From: Winogradskyella thalassocola
GTDB lineage: Bacteria; Bacteroidota; Bacteroidia; Flavobacteriales; Flavobacteriaceae
NCBI RefSeq assembly: GCF_900099995.1
Contig: NZ_FNCZ01000002.1
Span: 124,001-188,000, forward strand
Reading direction: 5' to 3'
DNA length: 64,000 nucleotides
Shown: positions 16,614 to 27,189 of the stretch, one piece after another
Layout of the letters: each line of letters begins with the position of its first letter
Position numbering within the stretch: the stretch's first letter is position 1
Made by a program: the position numbers and the translations under genes
Notes under the pieces: model-generated
What the model was told of the DNA's origin: nothing
What the model saw: the letters and a program-made list of their open reading frames with translations, nothing else
Databases searched by the model: none

Positions 16614-19600
16614 CTAATCCACTATAATTTTTTTGGTCACTACGGAGCCTGTATCTGTTTGTAATTTAACGATATAGGTTCCGGTACTTAAATTTTTTAT
16701 TTTATATTCTGAATAATCACTTTGATCAATATTATTAAAGGTAGTAACGGATTGTCCTAACATATTAAATACAATCATCGTTTTTAGGTCTAGGTGGTTT
16801 GGGTTGACAATGACTATTTTTTCTATACTATTAGAATATAGCACATCAATAGCGTTTGTGGTTTGGTCGTCAATACTTAATACGTCGTCTTTTATTCCGA
16901 ATGTAATTGCAAAACGATCGAGATAATCCCCTTTCAATAAGAAAATATCGTAATTACCTGTTCTTAAATCATGATATACACCTAATTCATTATCGTGTAA
17001 ATACACATTTATATCACTAGGAACATTTTCTAAAGCATCAATCATTATAGAGTTGATACCATTCTTATTCGTTTTGATACCTATGGGATAAATTGAAGAA
17101 ATTTCGGCTTCATTACTAGCCTGAATAATATAACCTTCATCATTAATAAGCCAGAACATATCATCTATTTGTTCTTCGTTAATCTCTCCATCATAACCCC
17201 AATCTACACCAGTTGATGCGTTTTCATCTATGGTTAACAATAACTGACGGCGGATAGTGTTGACAGAATTAAAACCTATTCGGAATTTCATTCTATGATC
17301 TTCTGTTTCGGCAGCATCGCTAGTGTTGGTCGTTGTCGTATTAGAGCTTCGCATAAATACGGAAGCTTGTCCTTCTTTTTTGAAAACACGTTGACCATTA
17401 TTGAAATTTATAGTACCTGCGTTTTTTCCAACAATAAAAAAGCCTTGACCAACAGGGATATAACGTCCTGGTGCTTTTGTAGGTTCTCCATCGGTTTCTA
17501 AAATCGGGAAATTACTTCCTTTGTAAGCTGCGGCTACCGCTCCAGAAAAATTGTATGTAGCATAACCACCATCATAGTCTTGTATAGAATGAGAACCTCC
17601 TCCCCAATGATTCCAAAAATAAAGGGTACCACTGATTAAAGGCGACGCGTTAGCGTTTGCATTTGGACCATTATCTTTAATAAATTGTAAAGCGTCAATT
17701 GCCGAAGGGTAAGGATTTCCAACTAAATAATCACTATTGGCAAGCAACGTAAGATTGATATTTCCATTATTCGGTTTTCCAGAGAAGACATAATTTTGAG
17801 GTGTAGAAATTGAACCTGTTCCAGGGCCTTTCATTGTAAAACCTTCTCCTGGAAATATAGTACCAGTACGTCTTATGTGTTGCCATGCAGAATAGGTGTT
17901 ACTTGCTATATTAGTATATTTCCAAATCCAATAATCTGCAATTTTAATAGGATGTGTAGCTGCTCCGTTATATCCTGATGATGAAAAGTTTATATCTACC
18001 GGTTCGTTAGAGTCTGTACCATCTTTTAAAACATCCATAACTCTAAAGTTTTCGGCTTCAGAATTTAGGCGTTTTACGGGTGAAGACCAATAATTATAGG
18101 TATAGGTATCAGCTGTACCTTGTTGGTCGCGTTCAATTTTTCCGTTAGACAAAACATCTAAATCACTTTGTAGAGTTTGAATTAATTGTGATTCACCTTC
18201 CAAATCTAGTGTTCCATCAAGGCTTAGATAATGTGTTATGGTCAAACCATTTCCTGTAAAAGATGACGTATCTCCTGTAAGTTGCAATTTATTAGCATCA
18301 ACAAACAAACCTAAAATCGTTCTATTATTTTCCCTTGACTCAGGTAAAAATAAATTCTCCATTGTTATGTTGTGCGATGTTCGCACAATATTCCAGTCTA
18401 TAGTTACATTTGGATTTACGATGGATTTAGAACCCGGAATATATTGTAGATGTCCATCAGTCCAAGATGTGCTGTCATTCCATTCACCATCTTGTTTCGA
18501 TTTGTACGGTAATGGAGTCGTTTCTTTGTCTACGGTTAAAATATGTTTTAGATAGCCATTATTTGTATTTCCAGAGGCATCAACGGTATTTTTATAGGTG
18601 AAATTGGTCATTGGGTAATACGCTGCTAAATCTGACCAAGGAATTTCGTTAATGTCATTTTTAGTAATTGAAGTAGGTAATTCTTTTCCAACGACTTGTC
18701 CTGAATCATTTGTAATTTCTTGATTCATTATAAAACGCAATTGGTTTTCGCTTAAGACTGTATTCCAAATACGGACTTCATCTATATGGCCTTTAAAGTG
18801 TTGTATGGGGGCGTTTTTTCCGGCAGCTGCGATATAAAACGACTCGTTCGTGGCAATAGGTGGCGTTTTTCCAGAAGAATTATCTAATACTCCATCAATA
18901 TAAATTGAGGCTTTTGAGCCATTGTATGTAATAGCGATATGATGCCATTCATGATCTGGAATAGAGGTAAAAGACGTCAAAGATTGACTACTGTTGTTTT
19001 TCCATTTAATATTAATCTTGTTGGTATCAGTTAATGTTAAGTCGTAACCTTGGGTAAACGCAACATCTCTTTTAGAAAGTATAGAAACGTCACCAATAGT
19101 TGCCGAGTCATGTTTTATCCATGCAGAGATTGAAAAACCACTTGGGTTTAAATCTAGAGTATTTTGCATATCAATATAACTGTCAGTGCCGTTAAAATAA
19201 AGCGCGCGTTCTTCTGTAATTTGAGGTGAAAAGCCAAATGTTATATAAGAAGTGCTATTAAAATTGTATTCTGTTTCTAAGTAATTATTCTCATCTAAAG
19301 TTAGAATTCTAAAATCGACATTAGAATCGAAGGTGTCCGAATCAGAAATAAACATGTAATAATTTCCAATAGCGGAATTACTACTGACTATGCTTTGTGG
19401 AATTTTCAGACGTAATCTTGGTGACGCTTCACTAACCTGAATAAATTTCCAGATGCGTTGCATAGCAGTATATGAAACCGTTGTGGTTATTTCGGAGTTG
19501 ATGTCAGCACTTAAATTTAAAGTAACCGGTGAGGCCATTGCATTTAATTGAACACCATTATTTCCCCATAGTATGGATTGATTAATTGACGTGAAATTAC

Positions 19601-19862
19601 TAATGTTATGGTTATCTGTAGTATTGTGATCTGCTAAGTTTACGATGAGTATATCATCAAGTCTTCGTTCATTAAAGTTGGGTAGTGCTGGGAGTTGATG
19701 TAAGCGTGTATTGTTATTTATGAATGTGCTGTTATAATTAAAATGTTCTAATGGCGACCAATTTAATGGATCACTATTAGATTCTGAATGATCTATTTGC
19801 TGCGCATAACTAGATGTGAGAATTATTAATAAAAGATAAAAAAACAGCGTAATATTTTTCAT
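16614..19862 (-). CDS. LamG-domain T9SS-secreted surface protein
   Basis: A 1082-residue secreted protein. Residues 1-20 are a signal peptide. A LamG/concanavalin-like jelly-roll domain lies at about 215-380 (LYFNGTDSYIDMQ, FSISAWIKHDS, EWHHIAITYNGSKASIYIDG, GHIDEVRIWNTVLSENQL). A long beta-rich region follows, of the kind often found in flavobacterial T9SS proteins (NYWSSPVKRLN, LVGNPYPSAIDALQFI, VGQGFFIVGKNAGTI). The last 75 residues are a T9SS type A sorting domain ending GTYIVKLQTDTGSVVTKKIIVD, which directs export and surface attachment. LamG suggests glycan or protein binding; the ligand is unknown. Single-gene unit; the 444-bp gap upstream (19863-20306) holds only promoters for this gene and the divergent adhesin. 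Confidence 0.85.
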   Translation of the reverse strand: MKNITLFFYLLLIILTSSYAQQIDHSESNSDPLNWSPLEHFNYNSTFINNNTRLHQLPALPNFNERRLDDILIVNLADHNTTDNHNISNFTSINQSILWGNNGVQLNAMASPVTLNLSADINSEITTTVSYTAMQRIWKFIQVSEASPRLRLKIPQSIVSSNSAIGNYYMFISDSDTFDSNVDFRILTLDENNYLETEYNFNSTSYITFGFSPQITEERALYFNGTDSYIDMQNTLDLNPSGFSISAWIKHDSATIGDVSILSKRDVAFTQGYDLTLTDTNKINIKWKNNSSQSLTSFTSIPDHEWHHIAITYNGSKASIYIDGVLDNSSGKTPPIATNESFYIAAAGKNAPIQHFKGHIDEVRIWNTVLSENQLRFIMNQEITNDSGQVVGKELPTSITKNDINEIPWSDLAAYYPMTNFTYKNTVDASGNTNNGYLKHILTVDKETTPLPYKSKQDGEWNDSTSWTDGHLQYIPGSKSIVNPNVTIDWNIVRTSHNITMENLFLPESRENNRTILGLFVDANKLQLTGDTSSFTGNGLTITHYLSLDGTLDLEGESQLIQTLQSDLDVLSNGKIERDQQGTADTYTYNYWSSPVKRLNSEAENFRVMDVLKDGTDSNEPVDINFSSSGYNGAATHPIKIADYWIWKYTNIASNTYSAWQHIRRTGTIFPGEGFTMKGPGTGSISTPQNYVFSGKPNNGNINLTLLANSDYLVGNPYPSAIDALQFIKDNGPNANANASPLISGTLYFWNHWGGGSHSIQDYDGGYATYNFSGAVAAAYKGSNFPILETDGEPTKAPGRYIPVGQGFFIVGKNAGTINFNNGQRVFKKEGQASVFMRSSNTTTTNTSDAAETEDHRMKFRIGFNSVNTIRRQLLLTIDENASTGVDWGYDGEINEEQIDDMFWLINDEGYIIQASNEAEISSIYPIGIKTNKNGINSIMIDALENVPSDINVYLHDNELGVYHDLRTGNYDIFLLKGDYLDRFAITFGIKDDVLSIDDQTTNAIDVLYSNSIEKIVIVNPNHLDLKTMIVFNMLGQSVTTFNNIDQSDYSEYKIKNLSTGTYIVKLQTDTGSVVTKKIIVD

Positions 19863-20248
19863 CAGGTTTGGGGTTGAATGAAATAATTATGGCGCTAATA
19901 TAGTATATTTTTTCAATTTTAATCCACAAAACGCAAATAAATCCGACGAAATGCGTTTTTTTGTAGTGAATTAGTCCTTGAAGCGATAATGCGATTGCGT
20001 GTTTATTCTGTAATTATGTGCTCTAAGCTAGGGAGAGGTGAATGCTTACAACTGAAGAATGTATAGCGTTTAAAAAATACATAAATGCTAAATTTTTATA
20101 ATAAACGCATAGAATTTGAGTAAAAAAATACCCTTTACCGTGTATTTCAAAAACTACTGGAAAGTTTTATTTTACACGATATTCTTTTACTAAAAGTGTT
20201 GTTCATAGTGATTTCAACGTTCTTGTCGAAAATGTTAAAGTTTAATAT

Positions 20249-20276
20249 TGACTTAACAAGAATTTAATTACATTGA
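20249..20276 (+). promoter_or_regulatory. Possible promoter of the giant adhesin gene
   Basis: TTG at 20249-20251, an 18-bp spacer, then tacattga, a near match to TAnnTTTG. It lies about 30 bp before the start codon. Weak, by-eye call. Confidence 0.3.
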
Positions 20277-20306
20277 AAACCTTAAGTAATTAGCTATTAC
20301 GTATTT

Positions 20307-23300
20307 ATGGGGAAAATAAAATATAGTCTACTGACAGTTATCGGTTTGGCTTTTGGTATCATTGGAGCGGTTAATATTTCATATGAAGTTGTTGCTCATA
20401 AGAGTATATCAGAAATAACGAAAGTAGAATCGGTTATCTTACTTCCAAGTGCAACTATCACAGGAGGTGCAACAGTTTGTCAGAATGCTGATTCTCCTCC
20501 TCAAATTACTTTTACAGGATCGGGAGGAACAAGACCTTATATATTTACTTACAGAATAAACGCTGGAGCAAATCAAACTGTTACAACATCGGGAAATAAT
20601 GACTCCGTATCAATAGGTGCTAATACAAGTAATGTTGGCACATTTAACTATAATCTATTGTCTGTTGAGGATGATGAAGGTGATTCGGACAATACTAATG
20701 GTAGTGTTCAAATTGTTGTAATACAATCTCCAGATGCCACAATGAATGGCCCTGGACTTAGTACATATGAAGGATTACCTGTTTTTAAAGTATGTATAAA
20801 CGAGACTTCTGAATTTACATTCACAAACGCAACGAGTACTACATCATTAAATACAAACTACACTATAAATTGGGGTGATGGTTCTCCTGATTTTCAAAAC
20901 ACTAGTTGGTCTATATTAACCCATACTTATGATGTCGGAATTTATAATTTAGTTTATACTATTGAGGGAAATAATAGCTGTACAACAGTTAAGAATTATA
21001 CGATTTTTGTAGGATCTAATCCAGCAGTTTCATTAGGTAATCCAGGTAATACTGATATTTGTAATATTAGTCCACTGACATTTCCTATTACTGGAACAGA
21101 AAATAATCCTCCAGGAACGGTTTATACTGTTACTTTTAATGATGGATCTACACCGCAAACATTTAATCACCCTCCTCCGGCTAATGTAACTCATACATTT
21201 ACAACTTCATCTTGTGATACCGTAAGTTCAGATGGAACAAATTCTTACCAAAATTCATTTTCAGCAATAATTGTTGCATCTAATCCGTGTAGTACCTCTT
21301 CGGTTGGTGTTGTTCCAATATATGTATCTATTGCTCCAGAAGCAGACATTGATGTTCCTGACATTGCATGTACCAATACTCAAGTCTGTTTAGAAAATTT
21401 GTCTATTGGAGATGAAAATTATGGTGCTGGTAATAGTTGTGATACAAGTCCTAAGGTGATTTGGGATATTTCACCTGCAACTGGTTATACTATTTCTAGT
21501 GGTTCTTTAGGAGATGATTTTGGTTTAGCCGATCCTAATTTATGGGTTTCGGGCAGTGATAATTTGTGCTTAAATTTTATAGATTCAGGTACGTATACAA
21601 TTACGCTAAGAACTGGAAATAGATGTGGAATGGATACTGTTGTAAAGACTATTTGTGTAGAGGAAGATTTAATTCCCGTTTTCACAACAAATCTTAATGA
21701 AGGCTGTGGAGCAATAAACGTTACGACTACAAACGCTACTGATGAATCCGATAGTTGCATACCTCCAACATATGCATGGGAAGTCATCTACACCTCAGAA
21801 TTTTGTGGGACTTCAGAATCTTGGAGTTTTACAAATGGAACAGACGAGAACTCAGAAAATCCTTCGTTTCAGTTTGATACCGCAGGAACCTATGAAATCG
21901 TCATGACTGCGACAAATTCTTGCGGTGATTTTTCAACCTCGCAATTTATTGAAGTCAAACGACCGCCAACAGCAGTATTAGATCCTATTGCAGATGCTTG
22001 TGGTTCTTTAACTTTTAATCCTGTTGCTACAGTAGATACATGTGCACCAGCATCAGACACCATAACTTATAGTTGGTTGTTTCCTGGAGGTTCTCCAGCA
22101 ACGTCAGATCAATTAGATCCAGGACCAATAAATTATACAATTGTTGGAGATTATACCGTGACGTTTAGTATCACAAATGCTTGTGGCACAACTACAGAAA
22201 CGGAAACATTTTCAGTGAATGATTCTCCCACAATTACAAATACCGATGTGTTACAAACCATTTGCTCAGGGGCTTCAACAACGGCAATTATCTTAACCTC
22301 AGATGATGCGAGTACAACGTTCAATTGGTCATCTAATACTCCAGCAGGACTAACAGGTTACACACCGAGCGGAACAGCTAACACAATTCCTGCGCAAAGT
22401 ATTATCAATTCTACAGCATCTCCAATAACATTGGTATATACGGTTACACCAGAAATTAATGGTTGTGAAGGATTGCCTGTTGATTTTGAGATTATTGTAG
22501 AACCAGCGCCATTAATTACGGTGGAGCCTTTATCTAATGGAGTTTGTCAAAATGGAACTACAGCAGATTTATCGGTAGCCTATCAAGGTACAGGAACTCC
22601 AGTTTACCAATGGTATGAAAATTCTGTAAACAATACCACATCAGGAACTGCGATTGCAGGAGCAACCTCAGCCACATTTTCTCCACCAACAGACACGGTA
22701 GGCATCACCTATTATTACGTTGTTATTACATTTTCTTCTGGTGGTTGTAATGAAATTATATCAGATACAGCAGAAATTGAAGTGGCCAATGCGCCGCAAA
22801 TAGATACGCAACCATTAAACTCACAATCCATATGTGTTGGTGGTAATTCAGAGGAACTTTCAGTTAGTATTTCTGGAGGGGCAGGAAATGCAACATACCA
22901 ATGGTTTAGTAATATTACAAATAGTAATTCTGGTGGCACGTTAATTTCAGGAGCAACAACGTCAACCTATACTCCTCCTGTATTTAATACGGTTGGGACA
23001 TTTTATTATTATGTAGAAATTTCTTTTATATCTAATGGCTGTTCAATGCTCTTAAGTGATGTTTCTGAAATAGAGGTCGTTGAAGATCCTGTGATAACAA
23101 CACAACCTATAGATTTTCAGAGTTTATGTCAGAATTCTGCGGTTCAAGATTTAGAAGTTACTATTTCTGGTGGTTTAGGTACTTTATCTTACCAATGGTA
23201 TGTGAATACAATAAACGGTGCCACTTCCGGAACACCAATAGCAGGAGCAACATCAAGCATTTATACTCCTCCAACAACCACGGTAGGAACACTGTATTAT

Positions 23301-26168
23301 TACTGCGTCATAACTCAAGATGTTTCAGGTTGTGACGTGACAAGTGCCATCGCTGAGATTGAAATTAGTGCAGGAGCACAGTTTAGTGCACAACCTATTT
23401 CTAATGAGATATGTTTAGGTGAAACCACTCCCGCTTTAACGGTCGCTTATACCAATAGCACAGGTACAGCAACATACCAATGGTATCGAAATGGAGTAGA
23501 CGATACTACAAGTGGTACTGCTATTACAGGTGCAATTTCAAATACATACAACCCAGAGGTCACTTCAATCGGAACGACGTACTATTATGCGGTCATTACG
23601 TTTAGTTCTGGTGGTTGTACTGAAATCATTTCAACTACAGCAGAAATTATTATTAATGAAACGCCAATTATCGATGATGCAGATCTGTTGATTTGCAGTG
23701 GTAATACGTTTCAGTTTTTTCCAGATACTACTAATACAGGTGATATTGTGCCCTTAAATACATTGTACATGTGGACAACACCAATAGTGAGTCCTGCAGG
23801 AAGCATAACAGGTGCCACAGAGCAGTTAACACCAATAGCAACGGTATCTCAGTTTTTAGAAAATATAACTACCAATTCCGCAACTGCAACATATACGGTA
23901 ACTCCAATCTCAGGAAATTGTCCTGGTTTAGATTTTGAAGTTGTGGTTACGGTGAATCCATCCATTTCAGTAACGTCAAGCGTGATGAATAATTTGTGTT
24001 ATCAAGTGAATACCGCAACTATAGATATTACAATTGTTGGTGGTATTCCATTTTCAACAGGAAATGACTATAATGTGACTTGGACAGGACCAAACGGGTT
24101 TTTGAGCACAGACCAAAATATTTCTAATCTTGAAGCTGGGGATTACACATTAGATATTGTAGATGATGGAGGTTGTCCATATTCTGAAATTATAACGATA
24201 ACAGAACCAAATGAATTACTATTTAGCGCTATCGATTTTGATGTCGAAACTATTTCATGTTTCGGGGCCAATGATGGTGAGATAGGCATTGAGGTTTCAG
24301 GAGGAACTCCACCTTATATGTATACTTGGACTTTAAATGGTGCTCCATTTTCTACAGATGAAGATTTGACTGACCTCGGACCGGGAGATTACAATATTTC
24401 AGTAACTGATGCTAATTCTTGTGGACCAATAGTGCTTAATTTTAATGTAGAAGAACCAGATGAATTAGAAGTGACACTAGATTCCAAAACGGATGTCTTG
24501 TGTTTTGGTGATGCTACTGGAATAATCTCTGTAAATGTTATTGGAGGTCGAACGGATTACACGTATGCTTGGACCGGACCGAATAGTTTTTCAAGTACAA
24601 ATCAAAATATAGATACATTAATCGCGGGAATATATAATCTTACGGTCACAGATAATTCCGGTTGTACAGATACTTTAGAGGTCGAGATTCTTCAGAATGA
24701 TCAAATAGATATCGATATTAATGTGACGCAAATTGTATGTTACGGGGATAATGATGGATCAATTATTGTTAATTCAATTTCAGGTGGTGTTTCGCCCTAT
24801 TCAGTTGCATGGAGTAATTTAGGATCAGGTTATAGTCAGACTAATTTATCGGGTGGAACTTATACAATAACCATTACAGATGCTGAAAATTGTGAACGTC
24901 AATTTCCTGTGATAATCGATGAACCTCCTGTGTTTTTAATTGATCCTGAAGTGATACAAATGTCTTGTGCTGGTGAAAATGATGCGAGTATAACGCTTAA
25001 TTTTGTTGGAGGCATTGATCCTGTAACACTCGTTTGGGACGATGACCCTACAGCCGGAACAGAACGAAATAATTTAGCACCTGGCACTTATACTGTAACC
25101 ATTACAGATGGTGTGCCTTGTGTTATTCAAGAGAGTTTTACCATCCATAATATTTTGCCATTAGCCTTATCTACAACAATTACTAATGCATTAGAATGTG
25201 AGGATGCTAATAGCGGAGCCATTAATTTACTTATACAAGGAGGAACACCACCTTTTAATGTGATTTGGTCTAATGTTGCAACGACTGAAGATTTAGTTGA
25301 TGTACCACCAAATACATACATAGCGACAGTTACAGATGCTAATGGCTGTACGATTGAAGGCAGTTGGGAGGTGACACGATTTGAGCCTTTGGTTTTAAAT
25401 GTTGAAGAACAAGTTGATGTTAATTGTGAGGCCAGAACTATTGATCAAACGTTTATAGCTATAGCAAGTGGAGGAGTACCACCATTTCAATATAACTGGT
25501 CTAGCGGAATAGTTAGTGGTCTTAATAATGAATTTATGACGACTGATGAAAACGGCTTAGTCATTTTAGAAGTTACGGATAGTTTTGGGTGTTCTATCAA
25601 TTACACCTATAATGTAGAGTTAACTACTTTTGGTGATGCTGATTTTGATACCTCTTCTTTTGGCTATTTAAATTATGGCATCTATGCTATTCAAGATCCG
25701 ATTGAATTTATAAATGAAGCCACAGGGCAATTTGAAACCATACTGTGGGACTTTGGGGATGGTAGTTTTTCGGGTGAAGAAAATCCATTTCACACGTATT
25801 TTACGCCAGGAAGTTATGTGGTAAAACAAACCGTTACCTATCCTTATGGTTGTGTGTACGAAAAAACAATTACCCTAATTATAGAAGAAGGTTATAAATT
25901 AATAATGCCAGATGCGTTTACTCCAAATGATGATGGTATAAATGATTTCTTTGGACCTGTTTACATCGGACTCAATAGTTTAGAAATGACGGTTTTTGAT
26001 ACTTGGGGAAGTCTTATTTATAAAGAGTCGGGTGATTCAATACGCGGATGGGATGGTAAAGTGAAAGATGAAGAAGCCGAAAACGGAAATTACTATTACA
26101 CTTTTACGGCCAAGACTTTTTACGGAAATGAAATTAAGAAACAAGGAGCTTTTGTATTTATCAAATAA
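20307..26168 (+). CDS. Giant multidomain adhesin with PKD, Ig-like and SprB repeats and T9SS type B sorting domain
   Basis: A 1953-residue cell-surface protein. An N-terminal signal segment (about 7-25) is followed by PKD-like domains (NWGDGSPDF, WDISPATGY, SWLFPGGSPATS) to about residue 640. At least four Ig-like repeats of about 95 residues each come next, with the recurring YQWYxN...SGTxIxGATSxxYxPP...GTxYYYxxIxF signature, at about 730-1120. Roughly seven SprB-type repeats follow (GGTPPYxYxWxxxG...LxxGxYxxxVTDxxxC, about 1230-1780), then a final PKD (LWDFGDGSFSGEENPFHTY). The C-terminal 85 residues are a T9SS type B domain (MPDAFTPNDDGINDFFGP ... WDGKVKDEEAENGNYYYTFTA). Architecture and the SprF-like gene directly downstream match the gliding/adhesion protein SprB and relatives, so a role in attachment or gliding is inferred. 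Confidence 0.9.
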   Translation: MGKIKYSLLTVIGLAFGIIGAVNISYEVVAHKSISEITKVESVILLPSATITGGATVCQNADSPPQITFTGSGGTRPYIFTYRINAGANQTVTTSGNNDSVSIGANTSNVGTFNYNLLSVEDDEGDSDNTNGSVQIVVIQSPDATMNGPGLSTYEGLPVFKVCINETSEFTFTNATSTTSLNTNYTINWGDGSPDFQNTSWSILTHTYDVGIYNLVYTIEGNNSCTTVKNYTIFVGSNPAVSLGNPGNTDICNISPLTFPITGTENNPPGTVYTVTFNDGSTPQTFNHPPPANVTHTFTTSSCDTVSSDGTNSYQNSFSAIIVASNPCSTSSVGVVPIYVSIAPEADIDVPDIACTNTQVCLENLSIGDENYGAGNSCDTSPKVIWDISPATGYTISSGSLGDDFGLADPNLWVSGSDNLCLNFIDSGTYTITLRTGNRCGMDTVVKTICVEEDLIPVFTTNLNEGCGAINVTTTNATDESDSCIPPTYAWEVIYTSEFCGTSESWSFTNGTDENSENPSFQFDTAGTYEIVMTATNSCGDFSTSQFIEVKRPPTAVLDPIADACGSLTFNPVATVDTCAPASDTITYSWLFPGGSPATSDQLDPGPINYTIVGDYTVTFSITNACGTTTETETFSVNDSPTITNTDVLQTICSGASTTAIILTSDDASTTFNWSSNTPAGLTGYTPSGTANTIPAQSIINSTASPITLVYTVTPEINGCEGLPVDFEIIVEPAPLITVEPLSNGVCQNGTTADLSVAYQGTGTPVYQWYENSVNNTTSGTAIAGATSATFSPPTDTVGITYYYVVITFSSGGCNEIISDTAEIEVANAPQIDTQPLNSQSICVGGNSEELSVSISGGAGNATYQWFSNITNSNSGGTLISGATTSTYTPPVFNTVGTFYYYVEISFISNGCSMLLSDVSEIEVVEDPVITTQPIDFQSLCQNSAVQDLEVTISGGLGTLSYQWYVNTINGATSGTPIAGATSSIYTPPTTTVGTLYYYCVITQDVSGCDVTSAIAEIEISAGAQFSAQPISNEICLGETTPALTVAYTNSTGTATYQWYRNGVDDTTSGTAITGAISNTYNPEVTSIGTTYYYAVITFSSGGCTEIISTTAEIIINETPIIDDADLLICSGNTFQFFPDTTNTGDIVPLNTLYMWTTPIVSPAGSITGATEQLTPIATVSQFLENITTNSATATYTVTPISGNCPGLDFEVVVTVNPSISVTSSVMNNLCYQVNTATIDITIVGGIPFSTGNDYNVTWTGPNGFLSTDQNISNLEAGDYTLDIVDDGGCPYSEIITITEPNELLFSAIDFDVETISCFGANDGEIGIEVSGGTPPYMYTWTLNGAPFSTDEDLTDLGPGDYNISVTDANSCGPIVLNFNVEEPDELEVTLDSKTDVLCFGDATGIISVNVIGGRTDYTYAWTGPNSFSSTNQNIDTLIAGIYNLTVTDNSGCTDTLEVEILQNDQIDIDINVTQIVCYGDNDGSIIVNSISGGVSPYSVAWSNLGSGYSQTNLSGGTYTITITDAENCERQFPVIIDEPPVFLIDPEVIQMSCAGENDASITLNFVGGIDPVTLVWDDDPTAGTERNNLAPGTYTVTITDGVPCVIQESFTIHNILPLALSTTITNALECEDANSGAINLLIQGGTPPFNVIWSNVATTEDLVDVPPNTYIATVTDANGCTIEGSWEVTRFEPLVLNVEEQVDVNCEARTIDQTFIAIASGGVPPFQYNWSSGIVSGLNNEFMTTDENGLVILEVTDSFGCSINYTYNVELTTFGDADFDTSSFGYLNYGIYAIQDPIEFINEATGQFETILWDFGDGSFSGEENPFHTYFTPGSYVVKQTVTYPYGCVYEKTITLIIEEGYKLIMPDAFTPNDDGINDFFGPVYIGLNSLEMTVFDTWGSLIYKESGDSIRGWDGKVKDEEAENGNYYYTFTAKTFYGNEIKKQGAFVFIK

Positions 26169-26175
26169 AACCGAA

Positions 26176-27177
26176 ATGACATTGAAAAGAATTATAAGTA
26201 TTATAGCGGTTTTAATGGGGATTCAAGCACAAGCTCAAGATCCTATTTTTACACAATCTAACTATATACAAGAAACGATAAATCCTGGGTTTTCAGGTTT
26301 TGAAGATAGCGATAGAATAGCTGCAGGAGTCTTAAGCAGAACACAGTGGCCAAATTTAGATTTAAGAGTCGATACGCAATATGCTTATCTTAATAAGTCA
26401 TTTGATTATGGTCCAAGTTTGGGTTTCGGAGTGGGAGTAAATTTCTTAAGACAACACGAAGCATTTAGCAAATACAATTACTATCAACTTAATGCTAATT
26501 ATGCACACCGAGTTAATCTTGATGGTGGTTGGTATTTTAGACCCGCTTTAGAAGTCGGATTTGGATTTAAAGATGTAGGGTTTAGTAATCTTACTTTGGC
26601 AGATCAAATAAATATAAATTCGGGTGTGGTTAACCCTGTGTCTGTAGACCCACTGAGTAATACGGTAGACAATGTATTTTTTGGAGATATTTCTGCGGGC
26701 TTTGTTTTTGAGAGAGAAGAGTTCAATGGATTAACCTATTGGTTTGGAGCTTCTGCTAAGCATTTGAATCGTCCTAATATTTCATTTGTAGATGGGGAAG
26801 AAGTTCCCTTAGATATTTTCTATTCTTTACATGGTAATTTTAGGTTTCCATTTATGAATGATTACAGCATCATGATGACTGCTAATTACATGCAACAAGG
26901 AGAATATAATCGTTTAGATATTGGGTCGTTATTTGTCGTCAACCAATTTCTTGTTGGTGTGACTGCGGCTACCAATCCTGCTAAGAATGATGAGAACAGT
27001 CACGTTTTAACATCTATTAATGGGTTCTTCGGGTTAGAGTTTACAGAGTTTAGATTCGGGTTGTCGTATGATATGAATACCTCTAAAATAGGACGAACCA
27101 ATGGAGTCTATGAGGTGTCAGTAACCTATTTGTCACCTTGTAGACGTTGTAAAACAGATCGTAGTCGAAAACGCTAA
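26176..27177 (+). CDS. PorP/SprF family type IX secretion membrane protein
   Basis: A 333-residue outer-membrane beta-barrel of the PorP/SprF family. The ATG at 26176, 7 bp after the adhesin stop, gives a good signal peptide (LKRIISIIAVLMGIQAQAQ) followed by the hallmark QDPIFTQSNYIQETINPGFSGF. An earlier in-frame ATG at 26068 lies inside the adhesin gene and is rejected. The family ends here with YLSPCRRCKTDRSRKR. SprF-type proteins are needed for surface delivery of the large T9SS type B protein encoded next to them, so this is the dedicated partner of the 1953-residue adhesin and they form an operon. Confidence 0.92.
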   Translation: MTLKRIISIIAVLMGIQAQAQDPIFTQSNYIQETINPGFSGFEDSDRIAAGVLSRTQWPNLDLRVDTQYAYLNKSFDYGPSLGFGVGVNFLRQHEAFSKYNYYQLNANYAHRVNLDGGWYFRPALEVGFGFKDVGFSNLTLADQININSGVVNPVSVDPLSNTVDNVFFGDISAGFVFEREEFNGLTYWFGASAKHLNRPNISFVDGEEVPLDIFYSLHGNFRFPFMNDYSIMMTANYMQQGEYNRLDIGSLFVVNQFLVGVTAATNPAKNDENSHVLTSINGFFGLEFTEFRFGLSYDMNTSKIGRTNGVYEVSVTYLSPCRRCKTDRSRKR

Positions 27178-27189
27178 ATCAATTTTAGA

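Noticed and set aside
23126-23335. A 69-residue frame inside the adhesin gene
   Set aside because: It is an out-of-frame shadow of the Ig-like repeats.
26068-26175. N-terminal extension of the SprF-like protein
   Set aside because: It lies inside the adhesin sorting domain and precedes a standard signal peptide that starts at 26176.
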